Source: Theristus sp. LFF4_11 (taxonomy: Eukaryota > Nematoda > Chromadorea > Monhysterida > Xyalidae). Taken from it: DNA of 64,000 nt. The stretch lies in the NCBI GenBank assembly GCA_030248135.1, contig JASANC010002758.1:62001-126000 (forward strand), in the 5' to 3' direction. Below the pieces are notes generated by a model. The model made no database searches. It was not told where the DNA came from and saw only the letters and a program-made list of their open reading frames with translations. The position numbers were made by a program, and so were the translations under genes. Shown one piece after another: positions 13,701 through 27,100 of the stretch. Within the stretch, counting starts at the first letter, position 1; each line of letters opens with the position of its first letter.

Positions 13701-13829
13701 GACGAAGCAATCGGATGGCGAAGCAACGTGGAAACCGTTGCACAATAACACAACGAGACAACAATAATAGTAATAATAGGTAACGCTTTCGAAGAACAGC
13801 AGTCGTCGACGCTCATCGAATATACGCAT
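10770..13829 (-). CDS. secreted PAN-repeat/ShK-domain protein 2, 5 exons
   Basis: Exons: 13829-13603, 13081-12719, 12095-11631, 11499-11321, 10927-10770; phases 2, 2, 2, 1 all match, giving about 463 residues. A signal peptide (hydrophobic run before VASPSDC) is followed by three PAN-like modules, each split after the Cys-Arg/Lys that precedes SGVYF or SGLYF. Cys-pair starts are CFVELNH, CCTTTAG and CCRDSPN. The last exon encodes a ShK-type module, CIDIQNPSACG...CPKTCGYC-stop, closely matching the one in the neighbouring paralogue. Compared with paralogue 1 it has one extra PAN module and a much shorter Thr-rich linker. Introns 2 and 4 carry SINE copies. The final exon's acceptor was chosen by phase and could be slightly different. 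Confidence 0.85.
11088..11245 (-). mobile_element. degenerate tRNA-derived SINE
   Basis: Reverse-oriented, diverged copy of the SINE at 12320-12500. It retains GCTAACTCAGAGAAGCGC, the CCCATCGGGTTTT segment and a decayed B-box/A-box end (CTAATGCGCTACCACCCAG). Lies in intron 4 of PAN/ShK gene 2. Confidence 0.7.
12160..12715. repeat. direct repeats of about 110 bp split by a SINE
   Basis: Three diverged direct copies of a unit containing GACAAATTCAGTCAGCGAAA, ATCTACAGTCTACA and TTTCGCATTCTGGTTTTTC. The SINE at 12320-12500 lies between copies. All lie in intron 2 of PAN/ShK gene 2. Confidence 0.75.
12320..12500 (+). mobile_element. tRNA-derived SINE
   Basis: Head resembles a tRNA gene: A-box-like TGGCCTGGTGG then B-box-like GATCGAGCTCC about 40 bp later. 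The body ends CTTCTCTGGGTTAGCCCTGG. Other copies: 11088-11245 (-), 35802-35985 (+), 41337-41503 (-). All are in introns. Confidence 0.85.
13183..13313. mobile_element. TA-flanked mariner-like MITE, left end decayed
   Basis: Inverted arms with CAATCAGC(C/T)GAT; the right end CTATAGAGTTCGACTG matches the 18487-18657 element's terminal sequence. The left terminus lacks the CAGTCGAACTC end, so it is truncated or decayed. Upstream side of exon 2 of PAN/ShK gene 2 (in its intron 1). Confidence 0.6.
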
Positions 13830-15181
13830 GATATTTATTTGAAACTGATCGTAAATTTTAAGGTGTAGCGTTTCTTTTAATACCAGCTAACACGACGACT
13901 TTCCATGGTGCCTCGCGTACCGGAACAATTGTGATATATCAACACAACGTCGCAACTATCACTGTTGTTCTTGTCACTCATGTGTGTCGACTCCTTGCAC
14001 GTTTTACAAAATGAGAAAACGCACTGAACAAAACCAATTTACGCTCGTACAATATCAACCTTAACCCAAAAAATGAAAACTATTTTTGTAAGAATACACA
14101 AGAAATACAACACCGTTTTTTTCTCGCCGACTGAAATGGTCCGTTTTTTCTGTACAATGTAAAATAAAGTGAATTTCTGGTCGGACTGAAAAACGGCAGT
14201 TTATTTTCAGAACTTCACATTCGGAATGCGCTACGTTTTCTTAACCGTGCGTTTCACTTTTCTTCAGTTTATTTGTGTGCACGTGCATTATCACGCCCGT
14301 CATTAATGTCAAAGGGTAAATGACATGAAACAGCATTCGTATCTGGTTTTTTTTTGCCGCGTGTGTGTGTCTGATAGCACGCGTTCAAAATTGGCGAAAT
14401 CATAGGTTGTTTCGACGGTTTTTTTCAAACGGTTTCTTGTTAGGACTGGACGTTTCAGCTGCTGACGGTCGCTGATTGAAGAATGTCTTCCACCGTTGTG
14501 ATTACTCGTGTCTCGTAACAACTTGATTATGCACGTGCAACTCCTATACATGTATTGCATAGATCATTTTGATGCTGTTTCAAAACTATGATATTCACGC
14601 AACCTGCATACTGTCAGTATTACATCTACATCTTTGTGTTTGGATAGCTATTGACAACCGTCTCACGTTGTTCTGGTGCCTAACTTGAATTGGCTAGACA
14701 AAAAGGCACCTGAGAATTGATAGGAAAATTAATTGAATTAACAATTTCCACATTTTCCTGTGTGACGAAATTTCTTGCGGCCTGACTGACTGAGCAGAGA
14801 GTCTGACTTCACCGAGAAAGCACACCAAAAACTGATTTCACTTTTGCCAGTTTACGGTTTCAGTGTGTCGAAAAACCGTCGATGATCTGCGATTCGTAAC
14901 ACGGCGTCGCCGTTGGTTGCCAAAAGTGTAAGCAGACATTTTTCTGAGAAAAAAACGACAAAATGTGTTTCAAATTAGGAGTACGAGTACAAGCGGACTA
15001 GTTGCGTTGTACTGATAAACTGCGACTATTTCGTTTCAAGGTTTACTATTCTTCTTTGACTGATAAACACTTACCCACAACATCGTTTAAAGCTACGTTA
15101 AAGACCGATCGATTCGCCGGTAGCGCTGGTAGCACGTCCAAAAGGCACTTGATCAACGGCTGGAATCACGTTGGAATTACT
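13830..15181. other. intergenic region, no gene seen
   Basis: Between PAN/ShK gene 2 and the end of the FOCAD gene. A/T-rich, short spurious ORFs only. Probable promoter of PAN/ShK gene 2 and FOCAD 3' UTR. Confidence 0.5.
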
Positions 15182-18100
15182 TTATTGGACTTTAAAAAAC
15201 CTCCTTAAAAATACAAAACGAAAAAGGTAAGCAGCGAATTGAACTTCAATGGATGCTTCGACGTTCGCGTCGCTGCCACTGTCAGCCAACCAAACGCGCA
15301 GCGACGTCACCGCACGAACGAGATACAGGGTGGCACAGGATTTCGCAAAGTGAGCAGTCGCTCGCGTTGTGCATTCTGCTGCAGAGCGCAGTAAAGCATA
15401 TTTCGAAAGTGAAGCAACTACGAAAAACATTCGTCGGTAAAACAACTTACTCGTACTTTCATTCTTCTCGGCTGTGTGCTCCGTCGCTGATTTTGCATCC
15501 AGCTTTTTATCAGCGCTGTTCACGCCAGTCACTGCAGCGAGTGTTGTTGCAAACAGCAGCACAAACGAACACGCGACGTTCTGCTGTGCGTTTAAAATAG
15601 TTGTGATCGATTTTTTTATCTGTTTCACTGTTTTCGATGAACACAGATTGCCAGAAAAGTCATGTTGAAAACGAAAACAATGTAATGAAACAGCGAAAAA
15701 GGCAATCTTCCCACCTGCTGCTGCTGTCCACCATCATCAATCAGTTCATCTGGTATTTTCGATGGTGCAACATGATGCGGCGTCGTTCGAAATCGCATGT
15801 GAGTGGCGTTTAACAACAAGAGCAACCAGTCCATTGGCGACGGCCTCCACTTCTTCAGCCAGTGCCGCAATAGACAAAGCGACCGTGCAACACTGCAACC
15901 AATCGATAACTCCACAATAACGATACTACACAATAAGCAGTGGGACCAAAAACCAGAATGAAATGAGCAAAAGAAACAAAAAGCGCACACATCAACAATT
16001 TACAACTTCGGCTAGATATTCGCCAAAGCAACAATTAGCTCGAGTAAGCTGTGCTCAATTCACACAGCAAAAAATGATTTTGGCTCCAAAAAACCGAATA
16101 CAAGTGCTCAGCAAATCACCAAACCAACGTTACCAGCTATCAGCGTTCCTATGCATCAGCTCTGCCACATCAACCAGCAACCGATCGCAGTCGACCAGTG
16201 TTCGATTAGACGGCGGCTCTCGTGGCATCGCGTACGCGTTCAGTCTGATTCGACGCATGATCTGCTTCAGTGTTTCCGTCTCATCATCGATCACATCAAG
16301 CTTGGTTGATGAGGCGAGCAGTGCATCCGACAGCCAGTGTTCCGGGCAGACGCGCGCTATCCGCGATAAGGCCGTCTGCTGATGTGCGTTGATGTGCGAT
16401 GATGATGATGGTTGATGAGAGTGATCTGTTGTTGGAACATCATCGTTATCATCACCATCATCGAGCAGCCACTCTCGGATCAGCTGCTGATGGAGACACA
16501 TCAGCACCGTTTCGTAGTGCGTCGTTGTTGATGATGATGATGTTGCCGGTTGGTTTTGTTGCTGCTGTTGCGCTTCACTTATGATCGCGAGAACAGCATC
16601 GGCAACCTGTATAATATTTCAACCGGTGATTCACCATTTGCAAGACGGGAACAGTGTAGTCCTACTCAGTCAGCAGGCGCTGCAACTCTTCCACACCAAC
16701 GCGCAGTAGTTCTATCTATCTGAAGTTGCATAGTCGCAAGCGAACGCTGTTCGGACAGATTGTGCAAAAATAGTGGGTCAGAAAAACGCGTCGAAAAAAA
16801 CTGCATTATTACAATACAAGAGCTTCATAAAGCCAAAATTCCACTTTCAAATCAACCAGCAGACCAACCCAATTCAAACATATCCAAAATCAGCTGACTA
16901 TCAAAAAATATTGCATTTGTGCATTTCGCACACCTCCGACTGCAACCAACGAATCGTGCGTGCGTGACAGAGTGAATCGACGAAAATCGAAGGCTCGCAG
17001 GCATTGGCGAAATCCAACGCGTTTCGGCACAACCAAGAGGCCAGTTCGATCGTTGGTGGCGACCGTAGAAGCGACTCCAGTCGACCGACCAGTGCGCTGT
17101 TTCGTTCGAGCACAGCTAGTTTCAGCGAGATGGTGGTCAATTCCGCATTTTCGCGCTCGTCAGCTATCGGTGATTGTTGGAGAGTGCTGCACAAGTGATG
17201 ATCCGGATATGATTACTAGTCATGTGTGTAATCAATCAGCTTGCCCTGATAAGTCTCATTCTTTAAACAGTGATAACACAGTCTAAGGCTAAGCGTTTGC
17301 GCTGAGTCTATAAACAAACAAACACGCACCCCAGACATTCATGCGAGCCTGTTATGCCTGTTCCGAGGCTTACCTAGGAACAGGCATGTTGGCCGTTCGT
17401 AACAGGCATTGGAACAGGCATCATCTACCAGGATACCCCAAAAATTTGGAGCGGCCAGTCGAAGAAATCATATATTCTTCATCCATTCAGCAATTTCGCC
17501 AACCAGATCACCTCTTTTTGGCCGGTCTGGCTTCCTACCAGGCACAGGCATGAAAATGGCTCTCGTGCACCTCTGACGCACCGCATAGAATTTTCGCCGA
17601 CCTTCCGACCAGCCTCTGTACCATTGAACGTTCATTGCCGACACTGGACATTACTGACGAAGTATGACTAGGACTTTACAAAGTACCTCAACGCATCAAG
17701 GATCGCATTCCAATCCAACGGCGGCAAACGTTTGCCACAATGCGTGCGTGCATGAATGACGCATTGAAGAGCGTTCAGGGTTCGTTCAAGGATGCAACCA
17801 GCAGAGGCGACCAGCTTCGCTTGTTTCTTGTGGCGTTTCGTCTTCTGCGTCAGCCAATGCACGAGCGCGCGAAGTGCAGAGGACTCGGCGAGATACGAGT
17901 AGTCTGGCGGCGCAAGTTTGCCCTACATGGAAAAATGAGGCAAAAAAGCGAGTCTGGTATTGATCGAAACTGAAAAAAAGTATCAACAGCCGTTTTTTCG
18001 CATTCAAAAAAACATTCTTTCATGACCTTGTTCAGAGAAACCGACCGAAGTAAACATTATGAAGTGAACTAACGCGCTGTCTAATTAAGTAAGCGTGCAG

Positions 18101-21100
18101 AAGCAACAACTCCGAAGCAGCAAGCACAATCGCTGATTGAACGACCTCCGGCAACGGCACTTTGTTGGATCGTTTCATTTCGGCACACAACGCAGTTAAA
18201 ACAGTGGTCACGTCTGAAAGAAGAAAGTTGAAATTAAAAAGAACATCGATAGGCTCGACCAAACCACCAAGCTGGTAAAATGTAGCACTTTTGCTGCAGT
18301 GAATCAGGTGTCAGCCGCAAAAATAGTAAAAATAGCACCGTCTCAGCTTACGTCAATGGTATACAGGTCGGCTGCAAATCATACGGCATTGATACATGGG
18401 AAGTCTCATGTTTTTGGTGGTTCCTTGAAGGCTGTGAAAACAAAAAAAAATACAGACACCGATTTTGCGGCCCCACAGAGCGTCTACAGTCAAACTCTAA
18501 ATTATAGGGAATCAGCTGGTTGGTTGGTGATCACGTGCTGCATGTTTTCTGTGCAAAAATTAACGTGGGGCGGAGTTTGGTTTGCACAGAAAGCATGCAT
18601 GCACGTGACCACCAAACCAACCAATCAGCTGATTCCCTATAACTTCGAGTTCGACTGTACCAACCATCGAGATCGACACAAGCACCGACGACCGCTCTGA
18701 TACGAGCACCAAGCAGCAGCGTTCGTGTGTTCGGTGCGTCCGTCAACACGTCCGCAATGCGTTGCTTAAGATCGATCGCAACCCGGTGATCCCCGTTCGC
18801 GGTTTGCGCATCGAGGTACGCAGCAAGCTCCGGAGCGGCGTCCGCTTGCAGCTGGAAAGGTTTGTTCGGATCTGTGATAAAAGGATAGTTATTCCGCAGC
18901 AGTGTTCTTTCAGCAATGGTGCTAAAAACATTCGAACCAGTGTATTTTTTACGTTAGTGGAAAAAGTTCATGAAAAACCCGTAAACCAACCAAATTCAAC
19001 TCGATTTGACACAAATAGTACCAGAGACACTCACATCAAGTTCTCTGAGCTGCATCAACGTCTCCCGCCTCACGGTCGCCTCCATACGGCGCCAGTTTTG
19101 CGCCAGAATCCGCTGCATCGCATGCTGTGCACAGTCGAGTGTTGCCGATCGCAGTTCCACTGCACATTCCACGTGAAGCTGGTGAATGAGCGCATCGAGT
19201 AGCTCGGTGGAGTTTGGGCATCGCATCACACCGAGATACACGCCAACCGATGGAGAAGAGTCGTTTAGAAGCGCGAGCAAGCGTTGCAGACAAGCCGCTG
19301 CTCGGTCGCTGGCGGACGGGCTCTGTAAATGTGCATTTTTTTCAGTTTTTTTTCTGACGCAAAATCGCGCGTCAATGACGCAAAATAATTTGGGCTGACG
19401 CAAAATTTTCGAAAAACGCTGAGTTTTTCTGTAAAAGCATTTCGTTCAATCGACGTGTCAGTGACAGTTACCACAGGAAACTCAAAGTGTATAATACAGA
19501 TGTCACTTAGGTCTTCTGAAATGTGCCAAATTGTTATGTGGCTTTGCAGATTTACATTATATGTCACATTAACAGTTGTTTTCACTGATGATGCTTGTGC
19601 TCATTAATGTGGTTAATATTATGTGTGATGTGTCTGTATGTGTCTGATGCGCTCAAACCGCACAATAAGCCCATTGATCTGCCGCAGATTTATGACACAT
19701 CTTGCTGACGCCGTTTATGTGCGACGTAAAGTTAACCGTCAGATATTTATAACATTTACAGACAATTATGATGTTAACGTATCGCAGATGTGAAATTTCA
19801 CAACTGCACCGTGAAATTTCTGTACGGTTAATGTCAGTGTTGACATGAGGTGATTTACTGCCCGATGTACATCTTTAGGCTATTTCAGTTGCTCATGTTT
19901 GCTAAAATGACTGCCGGATGAGAGTTACATTAGACACATCTAAGAGACATCTCCTGTATCATACACTTTGAGTTCCCTGTGTACAAGGCGGTTTCTCCAT
20001 GCAATCCAAATAAAACTGGACACTTCAGTGGGTCTGAAATTGCGTTGAATTTTAATGGCAACTCATATATAAATGGAGCTTGGGTCGTTGTGTGAAAACA
20101 TACCGCACAGTGATACTACGACGAGAACGCGTTATTTTTTAGAGCGTAGAAAGCAACCTTGCAATCAGCTAATTTATGCCAACAAAACAACAAGGAGCGA
20201 GGAAATCCATTCAGTTTGAATACCGTCAGGTGGCACCGCACGTTTTTTTTAAATAAAATAAGAGCTTCGCTTAACCCTATATCAATTTATCCTCCAGAAT
20301 GATGATCATCAATCTTGCAGATTTCAGCGCGTGATAATGCTGCTGCTTTTTGAAATCATTTCAAACAAACATAGCTTTGCCCGTTGTCTGTTGTGTAACA
20401 TTTGCACTTGCTACATTGTTGTCAAACTCTTGACTTGTCTTAAAGTGTTGTCTTGTCCAACAACTTTATCCTGTTGCATTTTATCGAGAGAGCAGTTCTA
20501 AACTGCTGTTCGTTTTGCTTTGACTTGGCCGCCACCCAAAAAACCACGCATTGAGAAAATTTGGGGACATCAAACGTCTCCTCCGAACCCAATATCCCTT
20601 GGCCACCACGTTTCTTTTAAGGCATATTCTAAAGATAAACAAAACAATATGAGTGTCCGTGTGAAACAACATCTGGAGAAGCATCGTGTGAAGCAACACC
20701 TCGTAAAGCACAGTGAGGAGTTCTGTGAAGAAACAACCGTGCATGGATTTGCGGCGTTCATCCAGCACAAACGACAGGGTCGACCAATGCTAACCGCAGT
20801 TTGGATAGTGATCATTATCGGCGCTTTTACTGGCGCTTGCTACGAGATTTGTCAGGTTTGACACTTACTACGTTGCTGCGGATGGTTTTTAATCGAAAAT
20901 TCATTGATTCTTTCGAAAATGTGTTATAGGTGATACTAGACTATCAAGCGAGTCCAGTTATAACAACATTCAACTATCGAACGAACTCAACGATGGACCT
21001 TCCGAACATATTAATTTGTCCGTCGTCAATAGTAAACGCAACAAAAGTAAAACAGGTAAGGCAAAAGACAAACGATAATTACTTGCTGTTCACTCAAAAC

Positions 21101-24100
21101 TTGAGAAACTATCAGGCTCAGTTACCACCATCGCTCGTCAACTTTGCACTCGAAGTTCCAACGGATATGAAATTAATTCAATTAGCAGCATCGAAACAAT
21201 TTGGTTGGCTGAACAAGCGTTATCTCCAAACGTTGGCGCGCATTCCATTCGTATGAATATTGGCTGTATTGTTTTTCCTTTCGATTTCAAATTTCGACGC
21301 TCTTCAATCTATTCCATGCTATATAGCTGACCCTCGCCAGTAACTATTCATGGATTGAAGCTGCTAGAACGTTCATGCGGTCAGAATTGAATATTTCTGA
21401 TGGCGATATCAATGACATATACGATGACGTTCTGATGGAACTTAGCGCGATACATGGCAAGCAGCCGAACGAAACTGATTTATTGGCGGCAAACTTTGAA
21501 ATCGTGAAACATTACATTCACTCTCATCGATCGCTACACGCGCAACGACTCCTCGACACGGTTGGATTCGACGTGGATTCGGTTGGTTTTTGGTTTCTTG
21601 TTCAGAAAATAGTCCCGGTGTTTGTTGAAAAGGCCATATTTTAGAAATGACGCTTTTGCAGACATTTCATGGGTGTTGGTACGAGCTCGACTCTCACGAA
21701 TGCAATGAAACGCTCATTCCTGTGCATGATCCAGCATACGGTCGTTGCTTTCTATTCAACAAAACCGCTGGAGGTGACTTGCGTGGCGTGAAACTGTAAC
21801 AAAACTCAAGATGAATCACAAACTTGCTTGCTTCGCGTATACAGTTATCAGAATTTCAGTCAAATCGTCGTTGTACGGCGGGTTTTCGGTGTTGATGGTG
21901 TTCGATCCGAGAATAGAATGGCCAGATCACGCGAAGGCCGAAACTGGCGTCAATGTAGGTAATTTGAAATTGTCACAATTTTATGCACATTCGCAATTCA
22001 CCTGAGAAGACTATCATGATTTGATTTTATTCGACACATTGCAAGTGTCAGGCAAACAGGAAATCCAGTTTCCTGTGGGCAGGGCACCCAGCCAATTATT
22101 TCCATTAGCCCGAAAATCTTCACTTGCGAAGGTGAGAGTGCAACGGCGGTTCAATCCAATCGAAGGCGGCGGACTGGACGTGCCACGCGGCGTCAGCGCC
22201 ACAATTCGCCTGAAGCCAACGCATTTCCACTTGGAATCTTCCGGAGCGGCGAAGCACTGCCTCCACGACATCGAACGGCACATCTGCTCGTTTCCGTATT
22301 CTGACACGACATGCCGGTTAGAGGACGCAAGCGCACTTGAATCAAAGACACTCATTCAAATTATCAAAACTATGCGAAGTTCGTAATGTTCGACCAACTG
22401 AATCTGTAGAGTTGATTGCGCGTACAACATACTGTTTAATCGGTGCAAGTGTGGGCCGTTCGTTCCGATGGAGTTCATGACCAGAAGGTATCGCGCCGTA
22501 GGAATTGCTTCGCTATTGAACAAGCCCGAAATCGAGCAAAAAACCGAACGTTTCTCAAAAAACATTATCAGCGACTACGTCGTGTGCATGTCGATCGAGG
22601 AGTTGAGATGTTTGGAGAATCTCTCCTACATGCTACTGGACGACTGCGCGCAGCGGTGTAAACCGAACTGCGAGTACTGGCACTATGAAACGTCCATGAG
22701 TTACTCTAAAATATTTTGTGAGTGTGGTCTTTTTCTCATCAGCCTTTTATTTGGAATGAACAAACCAGTCCAACCCGAAACGTTTCAGCGGACGGCTTGC
22801 GAGCGAGCGCGTTAACTGCGACGGATAGAGAACATATTCATCGTATCTCGGATGACTCCATCGCTTTGACGGTCACTTTCCACGATATGCAAGTAGAATG
22901 GTCTATTGGTCAATTGTTTCTCCGGAATGAATGACCGGCAATCATTTCAACGGCTGAACAGCTTTTTGTTTTATTTAAAACTTATTTAAAAAAGAGTTGT
23001 ACTTCTAATTTACAGTATACGATCGTAACTGAGAAACCGTCCATTACGTTCGACGGTTTCGTGTCGCAGATCGGCGGCCAGCTTGGCCTGTTCCTTGGTG
23101 CTTCTATAATGTCCTTGATACAGGTTACGAGCTTCGTCGTTTTTCTGATTTTCTTGTTCTGGTTTGGTGCTTCCATGATGCATTTGAGTTTCCAGGCGAT
23201 CATGTTCATTGTGGTAAAGGTCTGTTATCCGCCACGCAAACGGCACGACGACGATTCGTCGCAATGTCAAGAAACTGCCAACTTGGCGACTTTTTTGTAA
23301 CATCGTGTTTAGTTTGCGATTGACAGGATTGACAGTGTCGTCTCATTTGTCTTTGATGTTTACATGCGATGTGACAGTAAAGTCATCAAACAATCCACGT
23401 GCCTGACTGACTGACAGTTTTGGAGAATTTTTCGCTTCTTTTGTGAGAAAAGTAAGGAAAGTGAGAAATACGTTTGGTTAACTTATTCTTAACCTTTCCC
23501 GCAGGCTGCGCAACAAAAGATTTTTTTTTGAAGATAGAGCGAACATAAAAAGCGCACTAACCAGTTCACCAGCCAATGTCCCAATAGCCATTGGATAGCA
23601 AACAGCAGCAATCGCATGTTGCGGTTGTTGGGCGTGTTCGGAGTCAAGGAGAAACTTTGTCAATTGTTCTTGGACAGTTTTACCAACGGGACTGTCCGCT
23701 AGCAACGTTTCCAGCCTCCGAAAGGTTCCCGCGACGGCCAGGGTTGCAACCACAGATACTGGCGGTTTTACTTGTGTCTGGAAAATGAAGATGAAAAAAA
23801 TTTATTTTACTTATTTAATTTTAAATTTATTTCATTAAATTCTTGGAACAATTTCTTGAAACAACAGCTGTGGTCGAATATAAGCAACAACAAACGGCCA
23901 GAGTCAGATGCCATCAGCCAACATGTGCCAGATTTGGAGTCACGAACACAATTCCAGACTGCTTGCTTTTCTTCATGTTATTGGTTTCAGTGTTATCGCT
24001 TTACCAAACTCTAGATTACTGACATATAGTCGGACTGGATAATTTCGGGCATTAGCTGATTGGCTGGTGCGTTACCGTAATCAGATTCAAACGCGGGCCA

Positions 24101-27100
24101 TTCAAATTGCACTTTGCTTTTTTTAAATTTCTAATTTTTGAGTGTTTGTGTTGATGAATGTTTGAATTTTCAATGGACAAAACTTGTTTGTGATTTATGC
24201 AATGCAGAAAAATTAAAAAAAGTAAAGTTTAAGGCGAATTATTATTTTTTTCAGAAAAAAGAACGACGACGACGGTGACAAATGTGAATCAAAAATTTGG
24301 CCATGAAAGCTGCTGTTCCGTATTTTTAAACTGCAACAAATTGTCTATAAACAGCTCAAAGATGCAGAAAAACTAAAAGCAGCTGTTTCTAAAGGCACAA
24401 GTTCAGTTTCCGAACAAGTACGACGGCGACGGCAACGACGACAACTAAAATGTTGTTGTGTTTGATTTTTAATTGAAAATTTTGTTCATGATGATTTATT
24501 TTGTGGGAAAAATTTGAAAAGCAATCGGTTTTCAGACGAATATTCACTTTTCGGGGGGCGGGAGCGCATCACCGCCGCCGGCGTTTTTTTTTTTGGAAAA
24601 AAAAAAAAAATTTTTTATAAAAAATTTTTTTTTTTTTTTTTTTGTATAAAAAAAAAAAAAAAAATGTGCCCCAAAAAAAAAACAAACCCACACCACAACA
24701 ACCCAAAAAAAAAAAAAAATAATAAAAAAAGGAAAGTGAATGGACCGGGCGGGGTTGAATGGGGTAGGAACGGACAAGCAAATAAGCAAGGAAAACACCA
24801 GTATAGACTGGCTGGGCTGCACTGCCTCAAAGATAAATACCGTATTACCCCCAATAAACCCCCATGGGGGATTAATATGTCAGCGACTTTTAGAGGTGGG
24901 GGTTTATTGGTGGGGGGGGATTATTGGTGGGGGGGGGGTTTATTTACAAAAAATTCTAGGGGTGGGGGTTTGTTGAAAAATGGCAAAAATACCTTGCATG
25001 GCAGGCAAGAAAGTCGTAGAAACTTCTACTCTACATAGAAATTTCCTTTTATAACAGCCTTTTGTAATGAAATTACTATTAACTCACTCATTTGGGGCCT
25101 TTGGTAGCACAATTTCATCATTTTCACTGCAACCAGCCACTGATATCGCTGGGTATGTGTTTCAAACAGGTTTCCAATTAACCCCCATGGGGGATTATTT
25201 GTGGGGGGATTATTTGGAAACTGGTCGGGGGTAATGTTCGGTATTTACTGTCAACATAGTTTTTTTTAAAATAATTATCGTCTTGATTCAACAACACAAC
25301 CACAGCTGGTGCATTTGAAGGCTGAATTTACTGTGGCAAATTGAACGAAACAAAAAAAAACAGTCATAATGGCGAACTGCAAACGAAGCCCAAACAAAAA
25401 TGACCGACCAACTGTCTGAAGAACAACGACTGCGTAACAGGGTGGTAATGTTGTCGCAGAGCCATTGCCACCAACGTTTCCACGACGGCCAGAGCCCATT
25501 GAGCATGACCCACATAAGAGCCAACGCCGGCACTCGTGTGCGTCTCGTGAACGTACTGAAATCGGCAATAGAAACTGGTCCAGCCAGCTTATATCATGAA
25601 GTCTTACTTTACGTTCTGCCAATGTCAACATGAACGGTTGTATGCTGAAGCAAAAGCGCACGTTCTAATGTTCAACCTATTGTGTTAAGGCCCGTTTACA
25701 CCTGACGCACATACGGCACGGCACGTCACGTCACTTTAGGTCTCGTGTTATTGCATATTACCGTTCATACAGACGTATGCATGTACGGCACGTCACGTCA
25801 CTTTAGGTCTCGTGTTATTGCATATTACCGTTCATACAGACGTATGCATGTACGGCACGTCACGTCACTTTAGGTCTCGTGTTATTGCATACCATCGTTC
25901 ATATCTGACGTACGTCTGCACACGTCAGGCATAAACGGGCCTTTACAATGCGTGTTTCAGCAGCAGACCACGATTGCTGTTGTCGTGTCTGTGCAGCTGT
26001 TTCACTTCAGCAGCAGGTATGTCGCACGACGGTCTTTCGCCCACCTCGTCAATGGCGTTCGCCAATGCAGCAAGCGCCAGGCAGGCGTTCATTTGTGCGC
26101 CGACGCTCTCGTTGAAATTGCGCTCCAAACAGCTGACGATTTGGTTTCGAGACCTGCAAAACAGAACTGGACGCATTACACGATTTAGGAAATGTTGGTT
26201 TCCGTAATACAACTGGCCTTACGGTTTTTATTTTTATCCATTGAATGCCATTGTGTCACACAAAAGTGAAATAGAGAAAAAAACATAAAGTGCACACAGA
26301 CCACAACCAGGCGGTTTTCATTTGCTCGTCGCGTGACACCTTCTGCGAATCATCCAAGTCAAGTTGGCAGATGCGACTCTAAAAGGGGTCAATCAGTTTA
26401 GTTGAACGGAACTATCATTCATTTTGTTCCTGATTTTTTCCTGGAGCTGTCCAACAAAATTAACAACGGAAGAACCACTAGCATTCACGAGCGTCGGATA
26501 CAGCCGTTTCATGAACGCAGCCCATCCTTCTATGGTGACGTTGAACATGCGCCAGTCGGAGGGGTCAAGCCGTACCTGGTGGAAAAAAATGTTTTTTATT
26601 TTATTTTTATTCCTGCAAATGTGACAATCAAAAAGCGTAAACATTCTAACAACCCCGACAAAACATTTTCCAGAAACGTCACATTACCTGCTTTATGAGT
26701 CTACTCAGCATATCGACGTATTTTCGTCCGTACTGCAAAATCGTACGTTTGTGCTGCGGTTCGGTTGAAGTTGCATTGAACTCAACAACGCCGGGCTCCC
26801 AAGCGCACAGTAGAATAGCTAAAACAGATATAACAATATTTTTTCTAGAAACTGCTGTTATGAATGTATTTACAAAGCACATAAAATTTGGTATAAAAAC
26901 ACTGAAATTGAATGATTTGTTTCAAAGTGGACAAAATTACTAACAATCAATCACCAAAACTTTCACTTTGCCGGCGGCGGTAAAAAACCAATACATAGAT
27001 ACAACAACCACTATTAGACCGTTATGGCACACCGCCATTGCAGACTTTCAAGAAGTTCGGTGTAACGACTAAACTGATTCTCAGCGCGACCCCGGCCAAC

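Noticed and set aside
22021..22131. Extended reading of DEG/ENaC exon 6
   Set aside because: Frame is open but an acceptor at 22131 gives the expected length to the GLDVPRG motif and matching phase.
24514..25038. 174-codon plus-strand ORF
   Set aside because: Runs through homopolymers and the G-run MITE; Lys/Gly-rich by composition only.
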